Source of the DNA: Desulfosporosinus shakirovi
Lineage (GTDB): Bacteria > Bacillota > Desulfitobacteriia > Desulfitobacteriales > Desulfitobacteriaceae
DNA length: 64,000 bases
NCBI RefSeq assembly: GCF_020595055.1
Contig: NZ_JAJDOO010000011.1
Location: 88,724-152,723, forward strand
Reading direction: 5' to 3'
Made by a program: the position numbers and the translations under genes. The first letter of the stretch is position 1. Each line of letters opens with the position of its first letter. Shown here piece by piece: positions 50,872 to 59,563 of the stretch. The notes below the pieces were generated by a model, which did not search any database, was not told where the DNA came from, and was given only the letters and a program-made list of their open reading frames with translations.

Positions 50872-52554
50872 TTACATTCTTTCTGGGGCTGATACGCCTA
50901 ATATAGCCAATACGTTTCCAACAATTTGTTTTACGGCTCGAACTAAGTTCAATCGAGCCCTTCGCAAACCATCATCTTCAACTAGTACGCGCTGACTGTT
51001 ATAGAAGGTATGAAAGAGCCCCGCTAAATCAAGCACATAACGAGCTAAGCGATGAGGTTCCATAAGTCGTGCGGCGACAATGATCTCGCTCGGCAAATCT
51101 GCCATCTTCTTGAGCAAATCCCGCTCCTCAGTACTGTCAAGTCTTAACAAGTCATCTTCAGTGGGTGGAGTGCCCAGATCACCCAGTTCCTCGGATTGCC
51201 GTAATATACTGCATAAACGAGCATGCGCATACTGTACATAGTAAACCGGATTATCAGATGACTGTGCTCGGGCTAAATCCATATCAAATTCCACTGTGGA
51301 ATCCGGATCCCGCAGATTAAAGAAGAAACGCGCGGCATCTTTTCCCACTTCATCCATCAATTCACGCAAAGTAATATATTGACCTGACCGTTTAGACATT
51401 TTTACTACTTCACCGTTTTGTATAAGACGCACGAGTTGCATTAAAATAATTTGAAGATTATCCGCCTCATATCCTAAGGCCGACATCGCGCCCTTCATTC
51501 GAGCGACGTGACCATGATGGTCAGCTCCCCAAATATTGATAACTTTATTAAATCCACGGTCAAACTTGTTGCGATGATAGGCAATATCAGCCGCAAAATA
51601 GGTGGGGGATCCATTACTCCTGATTACTACCTCGTCTTTTTCATCCCCAAATTGAGTAGACCTGAGCCAATGGGCACCCTCTTTTTCGTAGATGTACCCT
51701 TTTTTTTCGAGTTCTTCCATTGTAGAACGAACAGCTCCAGAATCGTGCAAAGATTGTTCGTTAAACCAAACATCATATTCGACACCAAAATCCTCCAGTG
51801 TTTCTCGAATATTACGCATTTTTTCATCTAAGGCATACCGCACCAAAAATTCTCGCCTTAACCCTTGTTCAACTGATAGATACTTATCCCCAACTTTGGC
51901 AATTAAACCTTTTACAGTATCAACCAAGTCCTCTCCATGATATCCGCCTTCTGGAAAAGGGACATCTTGACCAAGTAGTTGCAAATACCTAGATTCCAGC
52001 GACAATCCAAAATTATGTATTTGATTCCCGGCATCATTAATATAGAACTCACGAGTAACTTCATAACCCGCCTTTGATAATAACGAAGCCAAACTGTCTC
52101 CTAATGCCGCACCTCGGGCATTACCCATATGAAGCAACCCTGTGGGATTGGCACTCACAAACTCAACTTGGATCTTTTGACCCTTTCCGATATCTACTTG
52201 ACCGTAATTATCACCAGCTTTTAACACCTCGCCAATAACGCCTGTAAGCCACACGGGGTTTAAGCGAAAGTTAATAAAACCAGCCCCGGCAATTTCTGAG
52301 GATTCGATCCATGTTCCGCTCGTTTCTAAGTGTTTTATGAGTGCAACAGCTATATCACGGGGTGAGCGTTTCGCTTGTTTGGCTAAGACCATTGCCAGAT
52401 TGGTTGCCAAATCTCCGCGTTGCCTTTCCCTCGGTTCTTCTAAAACAAAACTTGGCAATTCCTCAAAATTCAACTCTCCTGCCAATTTCGCCTTATTTGC
52501 GGCTTCTAGCAACTGGCTTGTAATCTTTGTCTTTATATTCTCGTAGAGACTCAT
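50872..52554 (-). CDS. argS: Arginyl-tRNA synthetase
   Basis: Class I aminoacyl-tRNA synthetase, 560 residues. The HIGH-type motif appears as ANPTGLLHMGNARGAALGDS near residue 126. The KMSKS-type motif appears as VVKMSKRSGQYITL, and the C-terminal DALR domain includes the tRNA-contacting YVQYAHARLCSI. The ATG at 52554 overlaps the ywiB stop by one base (TGATG). Confidence 0.97.
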   Translation of the reverse strand: MSLYENIKTKITSQLLEAANKAKLAGELNFEELPSFVLEEPRERQRGDLATNLAMVLAKQAKRSPRDIAVALIKHLETSGTWIESSEIAGAGFINFRLNPVWLTGVIGEVLKAGDNYGQVDIGKGQKIQVEFVSANPTGLLHMGNARGAALGDSLASLLSKAGYEVTREFYINDAGNQIHNFGLSLESRYLQLLGQDVPFPEGGYHGEDLVDTVKGLIAKVGDKYLSVEQGLRREFLVRYALDEKMRNIRETLEDFGVEYDVWFNEQSLHDSGAVRSTMEELEKKGYIYEKEGAHWLRSTQFGDEKDEVVIRSNGSPTYFAADIAYHRNKFDRGFNKVINIWGADHHGHVARMKGAMSALGYEADNLQIILMQLVRLIQNGEVVKMSKRSGQYITLRELMDEVGKDAARFFFNLRDPDSTVEFDMDLARAQSSDNPVYYVQYAHARLCSILRQSEELGDLGTPPTEDDLLRLDSTEERDLLKKMADLPSEIIVAARLMEPHRLARYVLDLAGLFHTFYNSQRVLVEDDGLRRARLNLVRAVKQIVGNVLAILGVSAPERM

Positions 52555-52988
52555 CAGGGGATATCCTCCTTTACGTTCACCAACAGACCATTGTGACTCA
52601 CCAATTTATCATCGACAAAAAGGTCATATTCTAGACTAATACGTCCCCCTTGGACTGTCAAGTCATACTCTACTTTGTTAGGCATAACACTTAGCCATAT
52701 TTTACCGTAACAAGTGGTGTAAATACTGTTGTTAAGTACACCCTTTCTAAATTCCTGCGTAAGATCGATCGCGCCTTTTCGATTTATCACCACTGACTCT
52801 TCTTTAATCGTTATAAATGTTGTCACTTCACCAAGATCCTCAGCACCACTTCCAGCTTCCTTATATACTACATAGAAAACCCCGTTTCGTTCATAAAACT
52901 TCCCAACAGTGAGCAATTCCTGTTGATCCTCATGCCCCTCCGGATACTTCTGGTTACCGTTAATTTGGATAGTTGCATTTATTTGCAA
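52554..52988 (-). CDS. ywiB: DUF1934 (YwiB-like) protein
   Basis: A 144-residue small beta-barrel protein of unknown function, always near argS in Firmicutes. Features include NATIQINGNQKYPEG at the start, FYERNGVFYVVYKE, and ISLEYDLFVDDKLVSHNGL near the end. TTG at 52988 is chosen because AAAGGAG lies 8 nt upstream and family proteins start just before this strand. Confidence 0.85.
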   Translation of the reverse strand: MQINATIQINGNQKYPEGHEDQQELLTVGKFYERNGVFYVVYKEAGSGAEDLGEVTTFITIKEESVVINRKGAIDLTQEFRKGVLNNSIYTTCYGKIWLSVMPNKVEYDLTVQGGRISLEYDLFVDDKLVSHNGLLVNVKEDIP

Positions 52989-53177
52989 TAGAATTGCTCC
53001 TTTCTGATGGAAGTGGGGAGCTATTAGGATAACCAATTTTGCAGCCACTTAACCTGAAATCCAATAATCTGCAAGATACTAATGAATTATAACCTATAAG
53101 TGCATAAGTGCCTATTCTCGTTAACTTATAAAAATCCTTTTTCCTTATTTAGAAAATTAATTCCATCATATTCAAGA

Positions 53178-53201
53178 GCGAGAGGGAAGTTTCCCTCTCG
53201 C
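53178..53201 (-). terminator. Hairpin between ypeB and ywiB
   Basis: GCGAGAGGGAA (53178-53188) pairs perfectly with TTCCCTCTCGC (53191-53201). It is 20 bp past the ypeB stop. The T-rich flank (TTATTTTT) is on the plus-strand side, so on the minus strand the A-rich side comes first; it may still end ypeB transcripts. Confidence 0.6.
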
Positions 53202-53221
53202 TTATTTTTAAAATAAAATTG

Positions 53222-54583
53222 TTACTTAAGATATTCCCCTCGTGGGGTCTTAATAATTCGTTGGATCTTCTCTTCTGCACCGTTAGAAGCATTCATGTAT
53301 ATAAGATACTCTTCCCCCTGGTATCGACCTCGAAACTCATAACAATAAACTTCTTGGTTTCCGCTCTTAGCAATTACGGCTAAGCGACTCTCCAGAACCT
53401 GAAAATTCGGACGTAATTTGCGTACTGCTTGTTCCATTGTTAGTTTCGTTGGAAAAATCCGTTCGTGATGGAACGCATAAAATGGCGAAGCGTCAAATCC
53501 GACAAGCTGACCGTTATCCAAAGCGATCATTAAGCGCACCTTGTCTGGGTAAATCCTTACCCCGTCTTTTTCCACAACGGCATCAAATTGAACATAAGAG
53601 CCGAATTCTTCACTTGACGTTATCGCAAGTTGCCAGCCTAATGACTGTAAAATTGCCTTAGCTTTATTTGAGGCTTCTTCTATACTCAGGGTCTTGGGCT
53701 CAATTGAGCGTTGATCACGGTAGAGAGTAATAACACCGCCTTGACGGCTAACTTCCAAATAAGATTCTTTGAAATTCCAAATATAACCACCAAGTGGCCC
53801 CTGAGATTCCCCTGCAAATTCTGGAGAAGCATCAGCATAGCCTGCTTTGTTCAAGAATTCCCGTGCCCTTTCAAGGGATTGATCTCGTGTAACATCCCCC
53901 GCCGGGAGGCCCAAGGGCTTTTCAACAACCCGAGTGGCGTACTCTCCTGTATACGAAAACGGTGGAAGCTTCTGTAGACTCGCATCTAACTGATCTAAGC
54001 CAGAGCGTACGGATTTTGAAGGAGCTTCTGATCCATCTGCAGCTGCTTCTGCAACTTGAGTGCCTAAACCAAGCCGTTGCCTTAACGATGGATCTGGGTC
54101 TGTCCAAACTAACTTTTCCGTGTCCATTCTAAGAATTAAATCCTGAACCTGTTGATTAACCGGCATAAGGCGTTCATGCATATCGCTAAGAGTCTTTTCT
54201 TCTTCTGCCGAAATTGTTCCTCCCCCAGCAATTCTCTGAGCCAAGGTTCTAGTGAAGTCACCGGACTGTGTTAAAAATTGACCGACATAACTAAGCCCCG
54301 TTTGCTGAGCCGGAATTTGTGCGAAGTCTTTAAGTGCTGCATCACTTTTACTTGAAACTTGGCTTAAGTAGAGAATCTTTTGAGCCGGATTACTGGCCAC
54401 ATTTCCTTTAGCCATATCTGTTTCCACCTGATCGAGATGACTCGCAAAATCGTTTAAGGCTCGGCGGTTATTATTTTCTGCAGCAATACGATATTCCCCC
54501 GCCAGACGGTATTCATTCCAGCCCCAGCCCAGTGAGATTAACAAGGCTAACCCTAAAGCACCAATCCAAAATTTTCTGTGCAT
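53222..54583 (-). CDS. ypeB: Germination protein YpeB
   Basis: YpeB is needed to place and hold SleB in the spore; the two depend on each other. The 453-residue protein has one N-terminal membrane/signal segment (WIGALGLALLISLGWGW). An N-terminal helical domain (about 25-190) is followed by PepSY-type domains (about 210-450) with repeats such as SIEEASNKAKAILQSLGW and TMEQAVRKLRPNFQVLESRL. The ATG at 54583 has GGGGG 5 nt upstream. The sleB stop is 9 bp away, so they form an operon. Confidence 0.95.
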   Translation of the reverse strand: MHRKFWIGALGLALLISLGWGWNEYRLAGEYRIAAENNNRRALNDFASHLDQVETDMAKGNVASNPAQKILYLSQVSSKSDAALKDFAQIPAQQTGLSYVGQFLTQSGDFTRTLAQRIAGGGTISAEEEKTLSDMHERLMPVNQQVQDLILRMDTEKLVWTDPDPSLRQRLGLGTQVAEAAADGSEAPSKSVRSGLDQLDASLQKLPPFSYTGEYATRVVEKPLGLPAGDVTRDQSLERAREFLNKAGYADASPEFAGESQGPLGGYIWNFKESYLEVSRQGGVITLYRDQRSIEPKTLSIEEASNKAKAILQSLGWQLAITSSEEFGSYVQFDAVVEKDGVRIYPDKVRLMIALDNGQLVGFDASPFYAFHHERIFPTKLTMEQAVRKLRPNFQVLESRLAVIAKSGNQEVYCYEFRGRYQGEEYLIYMNASNGAEEKIQRIIKTPRGEYLK

Positions 54584-54592
54584 GTTGTCCCC

Positions 54593-55285
54593 CTACTTCG
54601 TAAACATATGGTTACCGATTTGCTTAATCTGTGGGCGTGACCATATATATTTATTGGATGTTTTCGCCGGATTAAAAAAGAAGACTGCTCCGCCGGAAGG
54701 GTCTGACCCACTTATCGCTTCTTGAGCAGCACGAATTGAAGAAGCCGAAGGCGTTAAATTAATCTGCCCATCATCAACACTGGAAAAGGCTCTGGGCTGA
54801 TAGATAATATCCGCAACTGTTTTCGGGAACGCAGGATCCTTAATCCTATTCAAGATCACGGCAGCCACAGCGACTTGTCCGATGTAAGGTTCCCCCCGTG
54901 CCTCCGCGCTCACGGCGCGAGCTAAAAGGTTTGTGTCGATATTTTTATACCCCACAGCCTTTCCTGAAGCATTTGTGCTTTGCCCTGTAAGGCGCTTTAA
55001 TTCCTTGATCGTTTGAGTTCCGGCCAATCCATCTACTCTTAGCCCATGTTCCTTTTGAAAGCGCCGAATAGCATCTTCTGTTTTTGATCCGTACTTTCCG
55101 TCAACTGTTCCAACAGTATAACCTAACTGGACCAATTTCTTTTGCAACTCAGTTACTTCAGACCCTTTACTCCCTCTGCCTAGTAAACGATCCCCTAAAG
55201 CTGCATAGGCAAACCCAGACAGAGCTATGCTAAGTAATAATCCGATGGTGATAACCATCCCCCAAGGTCTAATGTGTAATTTCAT
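54593..55285 (-). CDS. sleB: Spore cortex-lytic enzyme SleB
   Basis: Lytic transglycosylase that degrades cortex peptidoglycan during germination. The 230-residue protein has a signal segment (about 8-28). A peptidoglycan-binding domain follows (about 33-95, LLGRGSKGSEVTELQKKLVQ). The cell-wall hydrolase domain (about 115-230) carries the catalytic Glu region LLARAVSAEARGEPYIGQVA and AVILNRIKDPAFPKTVADII. The ATG at 55285 has GTGAGGTGAGGG upstream. First gene of the sleB-ypeB pair. Confidence 0.95.
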   Translation of the reverse strand: MKLHIRPWGMVITIGLLLSIALSGFAYAALGDRLLGRGSKGSEVTELQKKLVQLGYTVGTVDGKYGSKTEDAIRRFQKEHGLRVDGLAGTQTIKELKRLTGQSTNASGKAVGYKNIDTNLLARAVSAEARGEPYIGQVAVAAVILNRIKDPAFPKTVADIIYQPRAFSSVDDGQINLTPSASSIRAAQEAISGSDPSGGAVFFFNPAKTSNKYIWSRPQIKQIGNHMFTK

Positions 55286-55418
55286 ACCCTCACCTCACTT
55301 TGTTTATTAGTCTTTAGTGTGGCAAAGTTCCAAGAAATTATCCAACATTACCCTAATTATTGAGCAAATTAGATTAATAGTCTCTTTGGAAAATCATATT
55401 TACGTTTACAATATAAAT

Positions 55419-55443
55419 AGCCACAGGGTTTTAACCCGTGGCT
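55419..55443 (-). terminator. Hairpin between the EGTQG-repeat gene and sleB
   Basis: AGCCACAGGG (55419-55428) pairs with CCCGTGGCT (55435-55443) with one bulge, 24 bp after the upstream gene's stop; ATTTATATTG follows on the minus strand. A weak terminator. Confidence 0.5.
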
Positions 55444-55467
55444 GGATCAGTGGAGATTATCGTTTCT

Positions 55468-56013
55468 TTAAGAACGAGGGCCTCTAAAAGGTTGCAATGC
55501 TCTTGGTTTCCCCAGGATTTCTGCCCAAACAACTCCTTGAACGAGTTCCTTTTCTGCGACAGAAAAACTGAGACCATTCATTACTTGAGTTCCTCTGGGT
55601 ATACTCTCACTGCGCTCTCTCTCTGCATCACGATTTGTTTCCGCTCTGTCCCGTCCTTGGTAGGCACTGGTTCCTTCGATTCCTTGAGTCCCCTCAACCC
55701 CCTGAGTTCCTTCGACCCCTTGAGTTCCCTCCATTTGAACAAAGTTCTCTATGGAGCCCCTCAGTTGAGATTCCAAAGGCTCTGCTTGAACAGTCCTCTC
55801 TTGGCGAGAACTATTCGTTAACGTTTTTTGCATCTGCTCCCGCCATGATACTTGGGGCGGGTCCTGCAAAGCCTCTCTTATTGTTCGACCATCGGGTAAT
55901 TTAAATCGGTCAGAGAAATTTCCCGATGTTTGTTGTTGCTTACTCTTCTTCAAAAGAGAGACGCCTAACTGATATATTACCCAAATGATAATTACAACCG
56001 TGAAGGACGACAT
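55468..56013 (-). CDS. Membrane-anchored hypothetical protein with EGTQG repeats
   Basis: I do not recognise this 181-residue protein. Residues 1-20 (SFTVVIIIWVIYQLGVSLL) form one membrane anchor, followed by a charged, low-complexity region. Four tandem five-residue units EGTQG/V-EGTQG-VEGTQG-IEGT lie near residues 95-113, encoded by roughly 15-bp DNA repeats. The end FSVAEKELVQGVVWAEILGK looks like an amphipathic helix. The ATG at 56013 has TAGGTGA upstream. It directly follows floA (8-bp gap), so a membrane-microdomain role is possible but unproven. Confidence 0.7.
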   Translation of the reverse strand: MSSFTVVIIIWVIYQLGVSLLKKSKQQQTSGNFSDRFKLPDGRTIREALQDPPQVSWREQMQKTLTNSSRQERTVQAEPLESQLRGSIENFVQMEGTQGVEGTQGVEGTQGIEGTSAYQGRDRAETNRDAERERSESIPRGTQVMNGLSFSVAEKELVQGVVWAEILGKPRALQPFRGPRS

Positions 56014-56021
56014 GATTTCAC

Positions 56022-57020
56022 CTACTTCTTCGTTGTGCTATCATTGCCTGATTCGCATTTTCCTGTCTGGGCAATGTTTCCTCTCATCTGGGTGTCCGAT
56101 ATGATATTTTGCATGTTGTAATAATCCATAACCCCTAGTTTACCTTCTCTGAGAGCCTGGGCCATAGCTCTTGGAACTTCAGACTCTGCTTCAACAACCT
56201 TGGCTCTCATCTCTTCAACAGATGCTCTCATTTCTTGTTCTCTGGCAACCGCCATCGCACGCCGTTCCTCTGCCTTAGCTTGGGCGATACGCTTATCAGC
56301 TTCGGCCTGATCCATCTGGAGCTGAGCTCCGATATTTTTACCGACATCAACATCCGCCATATCAATGGATAAGATTTCAAATGCCGTTCCTGCGTCCAGA
56401 CCTTTAGCTAACACTGTTTGAGAAATCAATTCCGGTTTTTCTAAGACGGCTTTATGCGACTCAGATGAACCAATGCTCGTCACAATTCCTTCTCCAACTC
56501 GAGCAATAATTGTTTCTTCACCAGCACCTCCGACAAGTCGGTCAATATTGGCGCGTACTGTTACCTTAGCTTTAACTCTAAGCTCAATACCGTTTTGCGC
56601 CACAGCAGATACAACAGGAGTCTCAATCACTTTTGGGTTAACAGACATCTGTACAGCTTGAAGAACATCCCGCCCTGCTAAATCAATGGCAGCCGCCCGT
56701 TCAAAAAGAAGGGGAATAGCCGCACGTTCAGCAGCAATCAAGGCATTCACTACCCTATCGACATTCCCACCTGCCAAATAGTGAGCTTCAAGTTGATCTG
56801 TCGTAATCGGCAAGCCTGCTTTATGCCCTTTGATTAACGGGTTGACGATTTTCGACGGAACTACTCGTCGCAAACGCATTCCTATTAAGTTGAAAATCCC
56901 GACGTTAACCCCTGCCGCTAATGCCGATATCCAGAGTCCAACAGGGATAAAGGTGAGAATTACGCTTAAGACTACAAAACCAAGGAAAAACAGAGCAAGT
57001 GTTAAATATAATGGGTTCAT
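56022..57020 (-). CDS. floA: Flotillin-like protein FloA
   Basis: Scaffold of functional membrane microdomains, 332 residues. An N-terminal membrane segment (about 3-30) is followed by the conserved [20 protein letters not shown]. The SPFH-type domain and a long coiled coil follow (about 230-300, [20 protein letters not shown] and [13 protein letters not shown]). The ATG at 57020 is fixed by an in-frame TGA immediately before it. The AAGGAGG ribosome site is 27 nt upstream, separated by a stable hairpin (see that entry). It lies between nfeD and the EGTQG-repeat gene. Confidence 0.93.
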   Translation of the reverse strand: MNPLYLTLALFFLGFVVLSVILTFIPVGLWISALAAGVNVGIFNLIGMRLRRVVPSKIVNPLIKGHKAGLPITTDQLEAHYLAGGNVDRVVNALIAAERAAIPLLFERAAAIDLAGRDVLQAVQMSVNPKVIETPVVSAVAQNGIELRVKAKVTVRANIDRLVGGAGEETIIARVGEGIVTSIGSSESHKAVLEKPELISQTVLAKGLDAGTAFEILSIDMADVDVGKNIGAQLQMDQAEADKRIAQAKAEERRAMAVAREQEMRASVEEMRAKVVEAESEVPRAMAQALREGKLGVMDYYNMQNIISDTQMRGNIAQTGKCESGNDSTTKK

Positions 57021-57054
57021 TCATTGCCCGGTCGAAACCGAGCTCCACCTCCTT
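57018..57054 (-). promoter_or_regulatory. floA: Structured ribosome-binding region of floA
   Basis: AAGGAGG (57054-57048) is 27 nt from the floA ATG (57020-57018). Between them GCTCGGT-TTCG-ACCGGGC (57043-57026) forms a 7-bp stem capped by a UUCG tetraloop. If folded, the hairpin shortens the effective spacing to about 10 nt, as in the folded spacers known for T4 gene 38. An overlapping out-of-frame ATG (57024) sits just after the stem. Confidence 0.65.
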
Positions 57055-57061
57055 ATAATTC

Positions 57062-57547
57062 TTATTTTTTTTCTTCCCTGACAATAATTCGGGTACCCTC
57101 AACTCCAATTATTTTAATTGCGGTCCCGAGTCCTATAAACCCTCCTTCCGTAACCACGTCTAATTTTACGCCATCAAAACTACCTGTCCCAGCCGGGCGT
57201 AACTGAGTAATAGATATTCCTACTTGCCCCAGATACAATTCATACTGAGGTTTTGGGGCAACATACCCCTCCTTAGCTGTTTGGCGTGTGCTTAACGAGA
57301 ATCTCTTCCATAAGCGCCTAGTCCTGGGTAACCGAAAACTCAAATAAATTATAATTCCCAAGACAGTTAGCGCTCCAACTGTGAACAATAAACCTTCTAA
57401 CAACGAATCTGTTACCAAAAAGATTCCAGTAATTAAGGATGCCATTCCAAGAATTCCACTAACTCCAAAGCCGGGAATGACGAACACCTCGACAGCCAAC
57501 AGAGCAATTCCTATCAGAATCAGCGTTATAATAATACCCTGCGACAC
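57062..57547 (-). CDS. NfeD-like protein (short form)
   Basis: A 161-residue NfeD/YqeZ-type partner of flotillins without the protease domain. Membrane segments cover about 5-25 and 30-80 (IIITLILIGIALLAVEVFVI, then PGFGVSGILGMASLITGIFL). An OB-fold lies at about 105-160 (GQVGISITQLRPAGTGSFDG, then VKLDVVTEGGF). GTG at 57547 has AGGAG 5-6 nt upstream. floA is 41 bp downstream. Confidence 0.9.
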   Translation of the reverse strand: MSQGIIITLILIGIALLAVEVFVIPGFGVSGILGMASLITGIFLVTDSLLEGLLFTVGALTVLGIIIYLSFRLPRTRRLWKRFSLSTRQTAKEGYVAPKPQYELYLGQVGISITQLRPAGTGSFDGVKLDVVTEGGFIGLGTAIKIIGVEGTRIIVREEKK

Positions 57548-57601
57548 TGCCCTCTCCTCCTTTTTCTATGCTAAGCGTACTCTTCTCTTACTTTATTTTT
57601 T

Positions 57602-58171
57602 CTATGTCTCTAAACTGCTTAACCAACGCTTAGCAATTTGTTTATATAAATTGGCTCTCGCCAATAAATTTAGAATAACCAGCGTGGTAACAACCTTTTC
57701 CCGGTCTTCCTCAGGCATCTCTTCTTCAGCAAGTGTTTCTTCGACGTCTTTTTCTAAGCCATGCAATGATCTTTCCCAATCCAGCTGAGAACAATCAAAA
57801 ATTTCACTATAGTATCGATAAAGCTTGGTAGGATTAATTCGGTCATCCGACGTATCTAAAAGGCTTTCATTGACATAGCCTAACAAATGAGAAACCTCTT
57901 CTAATGACAGTATATCCCGTAAATCATTCAAAAGCAGAACGTTGGCAACTTGTTCCCGATTATATTTCCTTTTTAAGGGATTGGGAAGATACTTACGTCT
58001 GACCCAGTTCTGCACATGTGTAGGATTAATATCGTTCTGACTTACCCTCTTAGCAACTTCAACAACCTGTGCAAGCATCATAGAATCTAATTCCAGATAA
58101 GGAAGTGCTTTCTGCTTGGGTTCTAAATCATTCAACACATTGCGAATTGCTTGTAAATGCTTTAAATTCAT
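57602..58171 (-). CDS. DUF1836 domain regulator
   Basis: A 189-residue protein of the DUF1836 family, probably a MerR-like DNA-binding regulator. Features include NPTHVQNWVRRKYLPNPLKR followed by KYNREQVANVLLLNDLRDIL and SLEEVSHLLGYVN. The C-terminal half is acidic and helical. The ATG at 58171 has AGGTG about 5 nt upstream; another ATG one codon earlier is possible. It is transcribed from a consensus promoter whose spacer is a palindrome, consistent with self-regulation (inference). Confidence 0.85.
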   Translation of the reverse strand: MNLKHLQAIRNVLNDLEPKQKALPYLELDSMMLAQVVEVAKRVSQNDINPTHVQNWVRRKYLPNPLKRKYNREQVANVLLLNDLRDILSLEEVSHLLGYVNESLLDTSDDRINPTKLYRYYSEIFDCSQLDWERSLHGLEKDVEETLAEEEMPEEDREKVVTTLVILNLLARANLYKQIAKRWLSSLET

Positions 58172-58239
58172 CATCTCACCTACTCATGTTAATTATTAAT
58201 TTATTCAGCCATTTAAAGAGTTTTGTTCTTCTTGACATC

Positions 58240-58268
58240 ATTATATGATCAATTAGATCATATGTCAA
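58240..58268 (-). promoter_or_regulatory. Consensus promoter with palindromic spacer, DUF1836 gene
   Basis: On the minus strand TTGACA (58268-58263), a spacer of exactly 17 nt and TATAAT (58245-58240) match the sigma-A consensus at all 12 positions. The perfect dyad ATATGATC-AATTA-GATCATAT (58243-58263) fills the spacer. A repressor or MerR-type protein bound here would directly control the promoter. Confidence 0.8.
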
Positions 58269-58409
58269 TACTATAATTCTCCTTTTCGGCATCTCTATGA
58301 TACTGTATTTGTATTTTTACTATTAAATTTATTTGCTATTTCATGCAGGTACTTACCGTACCCTTGTAGAACAAAGATTCAAATACAAAAAGTGTTGGGA
58401 GATGGTAAC

Positions 58410-59285
58410 ATGTTTTACGAAGGGAAGATTTACCGTCCGCCGAGTGAGGCCAAAAGCATCATTTTACAGATCACTGTTGGATGTCAGCATAACGCCTGTA
58501 CATTTTGTACCATGTATAAGGATAAATCCTTTCGGATCAAATCTCGTGAAGAAATCAACGATATTATTTCCATGGCACATGCCCAAGATTCAGACGCTGG
58601 ACGAATCTTCTTGGCAGATGGAGATGCGATCGCAGTTGATACATTATTGCTGATTGAGATTCTAGATCAACTTTATAAAAAGTTTCCACATCTCCAGAGA
58701 GTCGGAATTTACGGAGGTCCCAAAGACATTCTCGCCAAGAGCCCCGAAGAATTAGCCGATTTAAAAGCTCATGGACTTAACATTGTCTATTTAGGTGTTG
58801 AAAGTGGCAATGACGGCATTTTGAAATCCGTTTGTAAAGGTGTCACTGCCGATCAGATGATCGCAGCTGGACAAAAGGTTAAGGCAAGCGGTTTAACTCT
58901 ATCTTGCACCGTTATTATTGGCTTGGGTGGAAAAGCCCTCTCACACGAGCATGCTGTAGATACAGCACGTGTTATCAGCGAGATCGATCCCCAATATTTG
59001 GGGGCGTTAACTTTAATGTTAGATCTCGAAGCACCTCTGGCTAAAGCCATCAAAGAAGGCACCTTTCAACAACTCAGCCCCTTCGAATCTTTAACAGAGC
59101 TTCGAACTCTGCTCGAAGCTCTTAACGTATCCCATTGTGTCTTTCGGAGTAATCATGCTTCAAACTACTTGCCGTTGCGGGCTACACTTCCTGAAGACCG
59201 GAATGATCTTTTGCAGACTCTTGACAGCGTCATAAAGAATCAAACCACGGAGCGCCTTCGCCCAGAGTATTGGAGAGGGTTCTAG
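58410..59285 (+). CDS. Radical SAM protein
   Basis: A 291-residue radical SAM enzyme. The cluster motif is CQHNACTFC, that is C-x4-C-x2-C rather than the classical C-x3-C-x2-C, as in the CSHNxCTFCxMY group of COG1032-type proteins. LQITVGCQHNACTFCTMYKD, GRIFLADGDAIAV and VYLGVESGNDGILKSVCKG are visible. No B12-binding domain precedes it. The ATG at 58410 has GGGAGA about 7 nt upstream. The substrate is unknown; it is transcribed divergently from the DUF1836 gene. Confidence 0.88.
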   Translation: MFYEGKIYRPPSEAKSIILQITVGCQHNACTFCTMYKDKSFRIKSREEINDIISMAHAQDSDAGRIFLADGDAIAVDTLLLIEILDQLYKKFPHLQRVGIYGGPKDILAKSPEELADLKAHGLNIVYLGVESGNDGILKSVCKGVTADQMIAAGQKVKASGLTLSCTVIIGLGGKALSHEHAVDTARVISEIDPQYLGALTLMLDLEAPLAKAIKEGTFQQLSPFESLTELRTLLEALNVSHCVFRSNHASNYLPLRATLPEDRNDLLQTLDSVIKNQTTERLRPEYWRGF

Positions 59286-59300
59286 AATCACGCAAAAAAG

Positions 59301-59343
59301 TGGAAGTAAAAACTGATTGACTCAATTTTCGCTTCCATTTTTT
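59301..59343 (+). terminator. Intrinsic terminator of the radical SAM gene
   Basis: TGGAAG (59301-59306) pairs with CTTCCA (59332-59337), extended by AAAA/TTTT, and is followed by TTTTTT (59338-59343). Confidence 0.75.
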
Positions 59344-59348
59344 AAGTC

Positions 59349-59540
59349 TGTTTTGCACGGTCCCTTTTGCCGTCCTCAAGAAGGCTAATCCGTGCGAAGA
59401 CAGTGTCTCAGGGCTGCAGGGACACTCGGCCTTCACGACAACTTGCCATCCATGGCGGTGCTCTAATCTCAAACGTCCTGTTCGAGTCTTGTCCAGCGGT
59501 CTCTTCTCGCTATAAGATAATGTCAGTATTTCAAGTGACT
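59349..59540 (-). repeat. Structured intergenic repeat (copy B)
   Basis: Read on the minus strand, 59488-59461 is GACTCGAACAGGACGTTTGA followed by GATTAGAG. This matches copy A (4702-4729) at 26 of 28 positions. It is followed by CATGGATGGCAAG and, further on, GGCAAAAGGGACC, as in copies C and D. Between them lie an extra GC-rich segment and an AGTGTC/GACACT hairpin. No coding signal of its own is seen, and it ends just before the UgtP-like gene stop. Confidence 0.6.
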
Positions 59541-59563
59541 GTCTGGCCCTGTGTGCTTGGGGG

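Noticed and set aside
56905..57108. Out-of-frame ATG and 67-codon frame overlapping the floA start
   Set aside because: It overlaps both nfeD and floA in another frame and does not resemble any protein; floA aligns with its family from the next ATG.
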